NCBI GenBank assembly: GCA_049792875.1
Contig: JBARBI010000159.1
Coordinates: 1 to 25,412 of the forward strand
Direction: 5' to 3'
Origin: Sulfotelmatobacter sp049792875
GTDB taxonomy: Bacteria; Acidobacteriota; Terriglobia; Terriglobales; Acidobacteriaceae
DNA length: 25,412 nucleotides
The notes under the pieces: model-generated
Databases searched by the model: none
The model's input: the letters and a program-made list of their open reading frames with translations, nothing else
Told to the model about the DNA's origin: nothing
Position numbers and translations under genes: made by a program
Shown: one piece after another, positions 7,728-14,479 of the stretch
How positions within the stretch are numbered: position 1 is the stretch's first letter
How the letters are laid out: each line of letters begins with the position of its first letter

Positions 7728-8459
7728 TCAGTGAGTCGAAACCACCTTGAGCAGAGCGGTTCTCAGTTCATCCGGCTTGAACCCGAACGGCCCTGGCCGG
7801 CTCTTGTAGGTCACTCGGCCCGCGGCATCAATCAGATAAAGCCGGTCCGGCCACGCCGTGTACGCACTCTCGGTCGAGTTGCCAAATTCGTCGAGCACTG
7901 CGGGAATCTCAATCCCCAGCTTACGCACGCAGGCTCCGGCGACGAAAGCACGTTCCTCTTCGCTGCGGGGGCTGGCGAACACGACCTTATCTTTCAGGTT
8001 GCTCTCCATCTGCCAGACATCGCTCGGGTGCGCTTCGGTAATGTAGACCACCAGAAACGCGACCTGATTTCCATATTGCTGGTAGAGCTTGTTGAGGGCA
8101 GGAACCTCCCGCCGGAACGGAGGTCAGGTGTAGCTCCCAAACACGAGCACCACCGGACGATTCTGCGCGGTGAGAGAGGACAGTTGTACTTGCGCGGTCT
8201 TATCGAGCTTGGCTAGCGAGAAGTCCGGCGCAGGACTCCCTACCTGCAAGACGCCGGCACGGGCATGGGTCCAGAGCGTTTCGAAAGGAAGAATCAGAAA
8301 AGGGATCGGGCCTGGGATTTTGGCCATGACCCGGGCAAAGCGCTCCGGCGACTGGCGCATCACGCCATACAGCGCGCCACAGGCCAACACCCACAGCGTG
8401 GCGATCACGCAGAATGTCGTGACCAATGCGTTCCTGACAGACCTGGACCTTGCTTTCAC
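7728..8459 (-). CDS. Deiodinase-like thioredoxin-fold selenoprotein, UGA-encoded Sec at residue 112
   Basis: A single 243-residue reading frame with one in-frame UGA at 8126-8124. Reading through the UGA as selenocysteine gives FGSYT-U-PPFR, the iodothyronine-deiodinase motif (vertebrate form CTUPPF). Downstream are YITEAH-PSD (deiodinases: YIEEAH-ASD) and RLYLIDAAGRVTYKSRPGPFGF, which also match that family. His144 is 32 residues after Sec112, as His158 follows Sec126 in deiodinase 1. One membrane anchor lies at about residues 10-32, then a redoxin lead-in G-S-P-A-P-D-F at 74-80. So it is probably a membrane-tethered, outward-facing redox enzyme; its substrate in bacteria is unknown. GTG at 8459 is the only suitable start before an upstream in-frame stop, with a weak ribosome site. 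It lies about 120 nt downstream of the DUF2207 gene on the same strand. The alternative, a nonsense-mutated pseudogene, is less likely given intact sequence on both sides. Confidence 0.9.
8097..8113 (-). promoter_or_regulatory. Candidate bacterial SECIS hairpin for Sec insertion
   Basis: On the minus strand, GGCGGGAGGTTCCTGCC begins 10 nt after the UGA. GGCGGG pairs with CCTGCC (one G-U) around the loop AGGUU; an A-U pair may tighten the loop to GGU. The E. coli fdhF SECIS has an upper stem about 11 nt after its UGA with a GGU-type loop that contacts SelB. Position, size and loop all fit. An alternative stem (ACCTCC/GGAGGT) starting at the UGA itself overlaps it and is mutually exclusive. Confidence 0.75.
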
Positions 8460-8579
8460 GAGATCAATCGAACCCCAAAAAGATTTGCGGCGATTATAGG
8501 CAGGTACAGACAGAGATCAATAATGGGAATGTAGTAGCCCTGTGACGATTGCAGCCAGGGTAGGCATGTCGCTTCCAGC

Positions 8580-10376
8580 CTAAAACGCGCTTCCACCCCC
8601 GCCCCCAAATCCGCCGCCAGAGAATCCGCCGCCACCGCCGCCACCTCCACCGAAGCCCGATCCGCCCGAACTCGCACGCGGGGCCGACACGAAGACCTGG
8701 TGCATATCGCTCGCCATGCTGTGCATCGAGCTCGAAAAGAAAATCGGATTGAAGCCTCCAACATAGCCGCCCGGCGCCACATACCACTGCGGCGGATCTT
8801 TGATGATCCCGGCAAACGCCTGCGCCCAGTGATGCTCCACGCCCAGCGCCATCGCGTAAGGCAGAAACTTCTCGAACGTAGTCGGCGGCATGACCTTGAG
8901 GCGCTCCGCATCCACGCGATTCATAAACTCCTGGAACCCGAGCACGGCGACGCGAGTCCGAGCTCCCTTCACGGTCTTGGCCGTCATGACTCGCGCAAAC
9001 AGCCACCAGATCAGCACCGACAGGGGCACGCACACCACCAGCAACGGCACCGAGTTGAAGAAATTCGCCCACCCCAGGTACTCGAAGATGCCGAACGGAA
9101 CCAGGATGGCGATGGCCACGCCCACGCTGTATCCGTTCGCCGACTCCGGGTCGAGCATATAAATCCCTTTCTTCTTCAGCGCCGACATGATGTCTTCGCG
9201 GATCACCGGAACGGCGGTATAGAACCGGTTCTTCAGGCTCGACAGCCGAGTCTCGTTACCCCCGGCGAACACGTTCTCCAGCATCACCTGTTCATGGGGA
9301 GCGAGATCGGCGCCCCATTGCTCGCGCGGCTTCAGCAGGTGGAAAACATAGTCCTTGTGCGTGAACAGCAGAATCTTGTCGGCGGTCTCCTCGATCTTGA
9401 GGTATCCCCGCACCGCGAGATCGACGATAGTCGACGTAATATCGCGTGGATGTATCCGGTCGTCGAGCAGCGTGCCCGCTTCCGCGGGAGATATCCCGAC
9501 CGGCGGTTCGTACATGGGCGCAACCGACATTCCGGCATCGGGGTCGCGTCCCTTGTACCACCACAGCACGAACATTCCCGCGAACGTGACCAACGGTAGA
9601 AACACGATTGGATTGCCGCCGATAAACCAGAAGAACCGGGTCAGCGCCCCGGGCTCCTTGAGAACGTCTTTCGGAAGATAGACGTCAATGGTCAACCCGC
9701 CGCGCATGGGCAGCGGATTGCTGGTCTCGAACTGGGCCTCAGCGCCGTCGACCGTGGAAGTCGCGTCGCGCTCGGTCGAGCCATATACTCCGGTAAACGC
9801 CTGTGCCCGGAGCGATCCCGCGGCCGAGGCCGGGAAGTGTACCGTCGCCGCCGCATGATCGATGGGCACCGGCCAGTCATTCCCCGTGACGTTCCAGTAA
9901 AACTCGTCGTGACTGTCGAAAAAGCGGGTGCCGTTGCGCACGCGGTAGGTAATCTCCACCGTCCGCGTCGTATCCACGGCGTCGGGAATGTAGATCTTCA
10001 GATCGCGCGAGCCATCGCTCGTCGACGAATCATACTTGAGTTTGGCTCCGCTGCCATCGGTGACGCTCGTGACGGTAAGGAAGAGTTCGTAATTTGTCCC
10101 ATTCGGCCCCGGATACTCGATCGGGATGGTCCGGTGAATTCCGTGCCATTCGCCCACAAAGACGAGCGTGATGCGTTCGTTCACGACCGCTCGGCCATCC
10201 TGCTCGACGGTAATATTGTCCTGAAAGTCGGCCACGCGCCAGGATTTTGCCGCGAGAGGCGAAACGAGAACCAGAAGGCATGCAACCACTTCGTAGAGAC
10301 GTCGCTTGCTACGTCGAATTTTGGCAGGTGAGAAGGACGTTGCTAGCAACGTCTCCAGGGCAGAGAAGACTTTCAT
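8580..10376 (-). CDS. DUF2207 family membrane protein with glycine-rich C-terminus
   Basis: Predicted envelope protein of the DUF2207 family, commonly found next to LemA. The start at ATG 10376 lies 4 nt after the lemA stop, which implies translational coupling. A signal peptide-like hydrophobic stretch lies at about 27-44 (VVACLLVLVSPLAA), preceded by an unusually long, basic n-region that contains a palindromic DNA repeat. An extracytoplasmic beta-rich domain (about 45-230) is followed by a membrane segment near 250-270, a cytoplasmic winged-helix-like part, and a hydrophobic pair near 420-465. The last 30 residues are almost all Gly, Ser and Phe. At 598 aa it is a normal length for the family. 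Function is unknown; a role in membrane stress or cell-wall homeostasis is inferred from its association with lemA. Confidence 0.88.
   Translation of the reverse strand: MKVFSALETLLATSFSPAKIRRSKRRLYEVVACLLVLVSPLAAKSWRVADFQDNITVEQDGRAVVNERITLVFVGEWHGIHRTIPIEYPGPNGTNYELFLTVTSVTDGSGAKLKYDSSTSDGSRDLKIYIPDAVDTTRTVEITYRVRNGTRFFDSHDEFYWNVTGNDWPVPIDHAAATVHFPASAAGSLRAQAFTGVYGSTERDATSTVDGAEAQFETSNPLPMRGGLTIDVYLPKDVLKEPGALTRFFWFIGGNPIVFLPLVTFAGMFVLWWYKGRDPDAGMSVAPMYEPPVGISPAEAGTLLDDRIHPRDITSTIVDLAVRGYLKIEETADKILLFTHKDYVFHLLKPREQWGADLAPHEQVMLENVFAGGNETRLSSLKNRFYTAVPVIREDIMSALKKKGIYMLDPESANGYSVGVAIAILVPFGIFEYLGWANFFNSVPLLVVCVPLSVLIWWLFARVMTAKTVKGARTRVAVLGFQEFMNRVDAERLKVMPPTTFEKFLPYAMALGVEHHWAQAFAGIIKDPPQWYVAPGGYVGGFNPIFFSSSMHSMASDMHQVFVSAPRASSGGSGFGGGGGGGGGFSGGGFGGGGGSAF
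10265..10354. repeat. Pair of palindromic repeat units inside the DUF2207 gene start
   Basis: GACGTTGCTAGCAACGTC at 10336-10353 is a perfect 18-bp palindrome. A degenerate relative with GACGT and ACGTC arms lies at about 10298-10315. Both fall inside the first 30 codons of the DUF2207 gene, in the long n-region of the signal peptide. The paired arrangement looks like a small REP/MITE-like element captured in a coding region. Confidence 0.6.
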
Positions 10377-10380
10377 TGGA

Positions 10381-10929
10381 CTAGAACTTCACCTGCACCG
10401 GTTCGCGGTCGGCATCGGTGGTCTCGAAGAACTGCCGAGCGGTGAAGCCGAACATCCCGGCGATAATGTTCGTTGGGAACGACTGAATCTTCGTGTTCAG
10501 GTCGCGGACCACGGCGTTGTAATAGCGCCGCGCATTCTGGATCGAGTCTTCCGTCTGGCTCAATGATCCCTGCAGTTGTGTGAACTCCTCCGAAGCCTTG
10601 AGCTCAGGATAGTTCTCCGCCACCGCGAACAGGCTTTTCAACGCTCCGGTGAGTTGGTTCTCCGCAGCGGCTTTGTCGGCCGGGGTCGTCGCCTGCATCG
10701 CCTGCGACCGGAACTTCGCAATGTTCTCAAACGTCCCTTTCTCGTGCGTGGCGTATCCCTTGACCGTCTCCACCAGGTTTGGAATTAAATCGTGCCGCCG
10801 CTTCAGCTGCACATCAATGTCGGACCACGCCGAATCGCAGCGCACTCGCAGCTGCACCAAGCTGTTGTACATCCCGATCAGTACGACGGCGATGACAACC
10901 AGAATTACCAGGAAGATGATGCCAGTCAT
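10381..10929 (-). CDS. lemA: LemA family protein
   Basis: LemA proteins are small single-pass membrane proteins with a large helical domain. This 182-residue protein has one N-terminal membrane segment (about 3-20) and the conserved core: YNSLVQLR, the D-x-Q-L-K-R-R-x-D-L-I-P-N-L signature at about 40-53, and A-R-R-Y-Y-N-A-V-V-R-D-L-N in the C-terminal helix, then F-P-T-N. GAGGAGA lies about 5 nt upstream of the ATG, a strong ribosome site. It is the first gene of a minus-strand run with the DUF2207 gene (4-nt gap) and perhaps the selenoprotein gene. Its molecular role is not established; LemA is often linked to envelope stress and to HtpX, which is also encoded in this window. Confidence 0.95.
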   Translation of the reverse strand: MTGIIFLVILVVIAVVLIGMYNSLVQLRVRCDSAWSDIDVQLKRRHDLIPNLVETVKGYATHEKGTFENIAKFRSQAMQATTPADKAAAENQLTGALKSLFAVAENYPELKASEEFTQLQGSLSQTEDSIQNARRYYNAVVRDLNTKIQSFPTNIIAGMFGFTARQFFETTDADREPVQVKF

Positions 10930-11117
10930 GAGCGTCTCCTCAGCGGTCGGAAGGGTGAACCGGAAATCAATGGGACGTTAACACAGTAGGAGCGGGCTCG
11001 CAAACGCGAAACGCGAGCTGTGTGTTTGCATTCCGCAATAACAAGTTTACGGAACCGCAATCGGGGCTGAGAACTGCGGGCTGAACATTGCGGGCCGAGA
11101 ACTGAGAACGGTTCGCC
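10930..11117. other. Intergenic region upstream of lemA with short direct repeats
   Basis: Expected to hold the lemA promoter; no clear boxes are seen. Three degenerate units of about 15 nt (starting GGGCTGA, GGGCTGA and GGGCCGA) lie in tandem at about 11064-11108, just past the end of the VWFA-related gene. Confidence 0.4.
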
Positions 11118-12122
11118 TTACTGCTGTGGCGCAAAGTAGCCCTTGCGCGCCCGCACTTGCAGGTCTTTCTTCAGAGAAGAGATCTCGATCGAGCGGTAGC
11201 GTCCATCCGCGTCAAAATTGGCAGGTTTGTAAGACACGACGTACTGGCTGCGGAGTTCGTCCTCAATCGCTGCGAACGAGTGAGTGATGTCTTTCATCTT
11301 GAACGGGAAGAAAGCGCGTCCCCCGGTGGCTTCTGCCAATTGCTCAAGCACCCGGTCGCCGCGCAGCACCAGGCCGCTGTCGTCGGTCGAGATGGCGTAG
11401 ATGATGACCTCGGCGCGTTGCGCCATTTCAATAGCCTGGGCTTTGGAAATCTCACTCTGGTTATCTTCCCCGTCGCTGACGATCACAATCGCCTTGCGCA
11501 GTGGATGATCGGAGTGGTCTTTCAGAAATTTCTCTTTGCACGCGTGGTACACAGCGTCGTAGAGCGCGGTTCCACCGCCATCGTGCAACTTGTGTACGCC
11601 CGCCGAGAGCAACTGCACGTTGTCGGTGAAGTCCTGCGCCAGCTGGCTGTGGCTGTTGAAGCCGATAATGAACGCCTTGTCGAAGCCGGCGCGCAAGGTG
11701 TGCTGCAAGAAACTGGTAGCCGCGGTCTGCTCGAAATCAAACCGGCCGTCTACCGAGCCGCTCACGTCGACCAACAGGCCGAGATCGAGGGGCAGATCGG
11801 TTTCGCGGCGGAAGTTCAGAATCGCCTGCGGAGGCTTATGGTCGTCGAGAATGCTGAAGTCTTTTTGACTCAGGTCGCGCACGAACTTGCCATGCTTGTC
11901 CGTGGCGATGAACAGTACGTTGACCTCATTCACCCGGGCGTGCAACGTGATCAGCGCGCTCTGCGGATCGTCCGCGTTCTCAGCCGCGGTGCTCGCGCTG
12001 TTGTAAGCGCTGAGGCTGGGCGCTCCGGATGCGTAGGCAGACTGTGCCCGAGACTGGCCAACCCAGACCAGGGTTGCCAGGAAAACCGAAAAAAGGCGGA
12101 GAGTCAAATTCGTGTACTTCAT
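11118..12122 (-). CDS. Secreted VWFA-related (acidobacterial type) protein
   Basis: Belongs to the von Willebrand factor A-like family widely expanded in Acidobacteriota. I start it at ATG 12122 because a signal peptide follows directly (about residues 1-27, ending S-R-A-Q-S). A GTG at 12188 would add 22 charged residues. An N-terminal beta-sandwich-like region (about 55-108) contains V-N-E-V-N-V-L-F. The A-domain follows with an intact metal-ion-dependent adhesion site: Asp119-x-Ser121-x-Ser123, Thr in G-G-G-T-A-L-Y-D, and S-D-G-E-D-N-Q-S. The C-terminus ends R-K-G-Y-F-A-P, typical of the family. It is probably a secreted protein that binds other proteins; the partner is unknown. It appears to be a single-gene unit. 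Confidence 0.92.
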   Translation of the reverse strand: MKYTNLTLRLFSVFLATLVWVGQSRAQSAYASGAPSLSAYNSASTAAENADDPQSALITLHARVNEVNVLFIATDKHGKFVRDLSQKDFSILDDHKPPQAILNFRRETDLPLDLGLLVDVSGSVDGRFDFEQTAATSFLQHTLRAGFDKAFIIGFNSHSQLAQDFTDNVQLLSAGVHKLHDGGGTALYDAVYHACKEKFLKDHSDHPLRKAIVIVSDGEDNQSEISKAQAIEMAQRAEVIIYAISTDDSGLVLRGDRVLEQLAEATGGRAFFPFKMKDITHSFAAIEDELRSQYVVSYKPANFDADGRYRSIEISSLKKDLQVRARKGYFAPQQ

Positions 12123-12433
12123 GCCCAAAAAGTCCAATTTTTTCACTCTAAACCGCTTCTTAGCACACTCCCAAGCAATTAGATGCACGCCAGATTCCGA
12201 AATCGAGTCCTCGCAGAACCCGCTATCTGACTGACTTTAGGAGCGTCCCCCCCATGTGCCAAGTTACAAAAGGAGCACACGTTTGGTCATGGCACAGAAC
12301 GTGCAGATTCTACGAGTTACAGCCCGACGGCGAGTTCCGGGCCAATGGACTCCGTTAACACTCGGATGCGGGGATTTAACATAGTGTCTCGAACTCAGCG
12401 AATTTTTCCTTAAAATCTCATGGGAGGGATGTC
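12123..12433. promoter_or_regulatory. Divergent intergenic region, VWFA-related gene and SYLF gene
   Basis: About 310 bp between divergent genes. It must contain both promoters, but I see no convincing consensus boxes. No repeat, RNA gene or additional ORF is recognisable. Confidence 0.35.
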
Positions 12434-13147
12434 ATGAAGAGACTCATCGCGTGTTTGATTGCGTTCCTGATGCCGGCGATTGCGGCATTCGGCGTCGACA
12501 GCGAGCACGAAGCCGATCGCGTGAAAGATGCCGGAGTGGTGCTGAAAGAGATTCTGAATATCCCCGACGACATTCCGCAGGACCTGCTCGATAAGGCCGA
12601 ATGCCTGATCATCCTGCCTTCGGTGAAGAAGGGAGCGTTTGGCATCGGCGGCAGCTACGGGCGCGGCGTGATGGTGTGCCGCAGCGGTGAGCACTACAAG
12701 GGCAAGTGGGGCGCTCCGGCGCTGTACGCGCTCGAGGGCGTCAGCATCGGATTCCAGTTGGGCGGCCAGGCCACGGACTTTGTCCTGCTGGTGATGAACC
12801 CCAAAGGCGCAGAGTCGTTGCTCTACAGCAAGGTGAAGCTTGGGGCTGATGCTTCGGCCGCTGCCGGTCCCAAAGGACGCACGGCCGAAGGCGCCACCGA
12901 CGTTGTGATGAGCGCCGAGATTCTCTCGTACTCGCGCAATAAAGGACTGTTTGCCGGAATCTCTCTGGAAGGTTCCACGCTGCGTTCCGATGGCAGCGCC
13001 AACGAAAAACTGTACGGGAAAAAATTGTCGGCAAAAGAGATCATTCGCCAGGGCAAAGTTGGTATTCCACCGTCCGCGCATCAACTGGTCTCGCTGCTCG
13101 ATACCAAGTCGCCCGTCAACAGGTCGGACCCGAAGTCGCTGGAGTAG
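12434..13147 (+). CDS. Secreted SYLF (Ysc84-like) domain protein
   Basis: A 237-residue protein with a signal peptide (about 1-20) and a SYLF lipid-binding domain over most of the rest. Family marks are L-L-D-K-A-E-C-L-I-I-L-P-S-V-K-K-G-A-F-G-I-G-G near 50-72, then G-F-Q-L-G-G-Q-A-T-D-F-V-L-L-V-M near 98-113 and a late Y-S-R-N-K-G-L-F-A-G-I-S-L-E-G segment. The start has a very strong GGGAGGGA ribosome site. Bacterial SYLF proteins are generally exported; their function is poorly known, while eukaryotic relatives bind phosphoinositides and actin. It is followed 46 nt later by tag on the same strand, so co-transcription is possible. Confidence 0.92.
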   Translation: MKRLIACLIAFLMPAIAAFGVDSEHEADRVKDAGVVLKEILNIPDDIPQDLLDKAECLIILPSVKKGAFGIGGSYGRGVMVCRSGEHYKGKWGAPALYALEGVSIGFQLGGQATDFVLLVMNPKGAESLLYSKVKLGADASAAAGPKGRTAEGATDVVMSAEILSYSRNKGLFAGISLEGSTLRSDGSANEKLYGKKLSAKEIIRQGKVGIPPSAHQLVSLLDTKSPVNRSDPKSLE

Positions 13148-13193
13148 ACTCGCAATCGTTATCCTCGATGAGACTCTGTCTCTGGGAGACTCT

Positions 13194-13832
13194 GTGACCT
13201 CTGGGGTGAAAGGCTTTCCCGACCCAGTTCGCTGTGCGTGGGCCAGCGGCGAACTTTCCGTTCGTTATCACGATGAGGAATGGGGCGTGCCGGCGCACGA
13301 CGACCGCACGCTCTTTGAATTCCTGATTCTCGAAGGCGCACAAGCCGGTTTGAGTTGGACCACGATCCTGAACAAGCGCGAAAACTACCGCAAAGCTTTT
13401 GATGGATTCGACCCGGAGCGCGTGGCGCGCTACGACCGGCGCAAGATCGAGCGACTGCTTCGCGACCCGGGCATCGTTCGCAACAAGCTCAAGATTGCGT
13501 CGGCCGTCGCCAACGCCAAGGCGTTTCTTCGCCTCCAGGAAGAGTTTGGCAGCTTCGACCGTTACATCTGGCAGGTTGTCGGTGGCAAGCCGCGGGTGAA
13601 CTCACCGAAGTCAATGAAGCAGGTTCCCGCGCGTACGCCGGAATCTGACGCCATGAGCATGGACCTGAAGAAACGCGGCTTCAACTTCGTGGGCTCGACC
13701 ATCTGCTATGCCTTCATGCAGGCGGTGGGAATGGTGAACGATCACGTCGTGGATTGCTTCCGCCATCCAGGAAGCTCACGTGGCTGCGGACGCATTCGTC
13801 CGCCCCGCGAAACCAAAAGTTCGAACGCATAG
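13194..13832 (+). CDS. tag: DNA-3-methyladenine glycosylase I
   Basis: Removes 3-methyladenine from alkylated DNA in base-excision repair. The chosen start is GTG 13194, preceded by GGGAGA; the open frame extends further upstream, but that part overlaps the SYLF gene and has no homology. Family marks are R-C-A-W-A (zinc Cys), Y-H-D-E-E-W-G-V-P (zinc His), the catalytic-region L-I-L-E-G-A-Q-A-G-L-S-W, and near the C-terminus V-N-D-H-V-V-D-C-F-R-H, which supplies the last zinc His and Cys. The final 20 or so residues after F-R-H-P-G are unlike the family. They are encoded by one arm of a palindromic repeat, so the true ancestral end was probably near 13770. The catalytic core is intact. Confidence 0.93.
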   Translation: MTSGVKGFPDPVRCAWASGELSVRYHDEEWGVPAHDDRTLFEFLILEGAQAGLSWTTILNKRENYRKAFDGFDPERVARYDRRKIERLLRDPGIVRNKLKIASAVANAKAFLRLQEEFGSFDRYIWQVVGGKPRVNSPKSMKQVPARTPESDAMSMDLKKRGFNFVGSTICYAFMQAVGMVNDHVVDCFRHPGSSRGCGRIRPPRETKSSNA

Positions 13833-13885
13833 AAAGCACTTTAGGGCTCCGCAGAACCCCGGACGAATGCGTCCGGGGCTACGTG
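13777..13885. repeat. Inverted repeat pair overlapping the 3' end of tag
   Basis: CGGACGCATTCGTCCG at 13787-13802 is itself a near-palindrome. Its inverted partner lies at 13859-13885 (core CGGACGAATGCGTCCG). Outer flanks match in inverted orientation (CACGTGGC near 13777; GCTACGTG near 13878-13885). The two arms bracket about 55 bp. This is a MITE-like or paired-REP arrangement that supplies the last codons and stop of tag. Confidence 0.8.
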
Positions 13886-13887
13886 AT

Positions 13888-14373
13888 TCAGCGCGGCCGA
13901 TAAACCCCGCTTGCGGTTAAATAGACAGCCACCAGACCCAGCAGCAGCACCGCGCCTTCCACGCGTGTCGACCACACGTGCAGAGCGTCGAACTGCACGC
14001 GGGCCGGATTGTCGAGTGGGACCGTGGCGAAATCGCCGACCGAGGCACGCAGCGTGTCCATGCGCGGGATGATCCAGAACTGCGAGAGCAACGTGAGCCC
14101 GAGCATCAGGCAGATCAACACATGCCTCATGGCAAAGACGTGCGCGGTGCCGTCGGTGAGGCGACTGTAGAGCAGGGAACTGGCCAGGAAGACGACTCCG
14201 GAGACGATGGCAATCCAGTGCAGTTTGCCCAAGGCGCGTCCGACTATGTTCCCAGCGAGATGGGTGTCGGGCAGAACCTGAAACGCAGTAGGCGCAAGGA
14301 CAAAGGCGAAGAAGATCAAGCCGCCGATCCAGGCGATGAGTGACAGCAGCATGAGGAAGCGAAGGAAGGACAT
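13888..14373 (-). CDS. DUF4149 family integral membrane protein
   Basis: A 161-residue hydrophobic protein with four predicted membrane helices, near residues 5-28, 52-72, 85-105 and 135-155. Sequence marks of DUF4149 include an early W-I-G-G-L-I-F-F-A-F-V-L-A-P and R-H-V-L-I-C-L-M-L-G-L in the third helix. ATG 14373 is preferred over an upstream in-frame start at 14430, because the first helix begins directly after it. The ribosome site is weak. Function is unknown; it is distantly like small copper-resistance or TMEM205-type membrane proteins. It is separated from the MoxR gene by a repeat-bearing spacer of about 105 bp. Confidence 0.82.
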   Translation of the reverse strand: MSFLRFLMLLSLIAWIGGLIFFAFVLAPTAFQVLPDTHLAGNIVGRALGKLHWIAIVSGVVFLASSLLYSRLTDGTAHVFAMRHVLICLMLGLTLLSQFWIIPRMDTLRASVGDFATVPLDNPARVQFDALHVWSTRVEGAVLLLGLVAVYLTASGVYRPR

Positions 14374-14413
14374 GACGGTGAGAATTATAGTCTCGTGGTG
14401 CGGTCGGAAACAG

Positions 14414-14460
14414 CTAACCACAGAGATCACCAGAGATCACAGGGATACACAGAGGAAGAA
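14414..14460. repeat. Short tandem repeats of CAGAGATCAC type
   Basis: A run of degenerate units (ACCACAGAGATCAC, CAGAGATCAC, AGGGATACACAGAGG) lies in the spacer between the MoxR and DUF4149 genes. Sequences of this ACCACAGAG type recur between genes in several soil bacteria; the role is unknown. Confidence 0.45.
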
Positions 14461-14479
14461 ACAGACTTGGCGACTGTTC

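Noticed and set aside
7728..8459. Pseudogene or frameshift explanation for the split deiodinase-like gene
   Set aside because: Both halves are in the same frame and separated by a single UGA exactly at the family's Sec position. Sequence on both sides keeps family motifs, and a SECIS-like hairpin follows.
8456..8911. Minus-strand open frame crossing from the DUF2207 gene into the selenoprotein start
   Set aside because: It lies in another frame of the DUF2207 gene and gives a Ser/Arg-rich product without homology.
12951..13193. N-terminal extension of tag overlapping the SYLF gene
   Set aside because: The extension is read in a shifted frame of the SYLF gene and has no Tag homology; GTG 13194 has a ribosome site.
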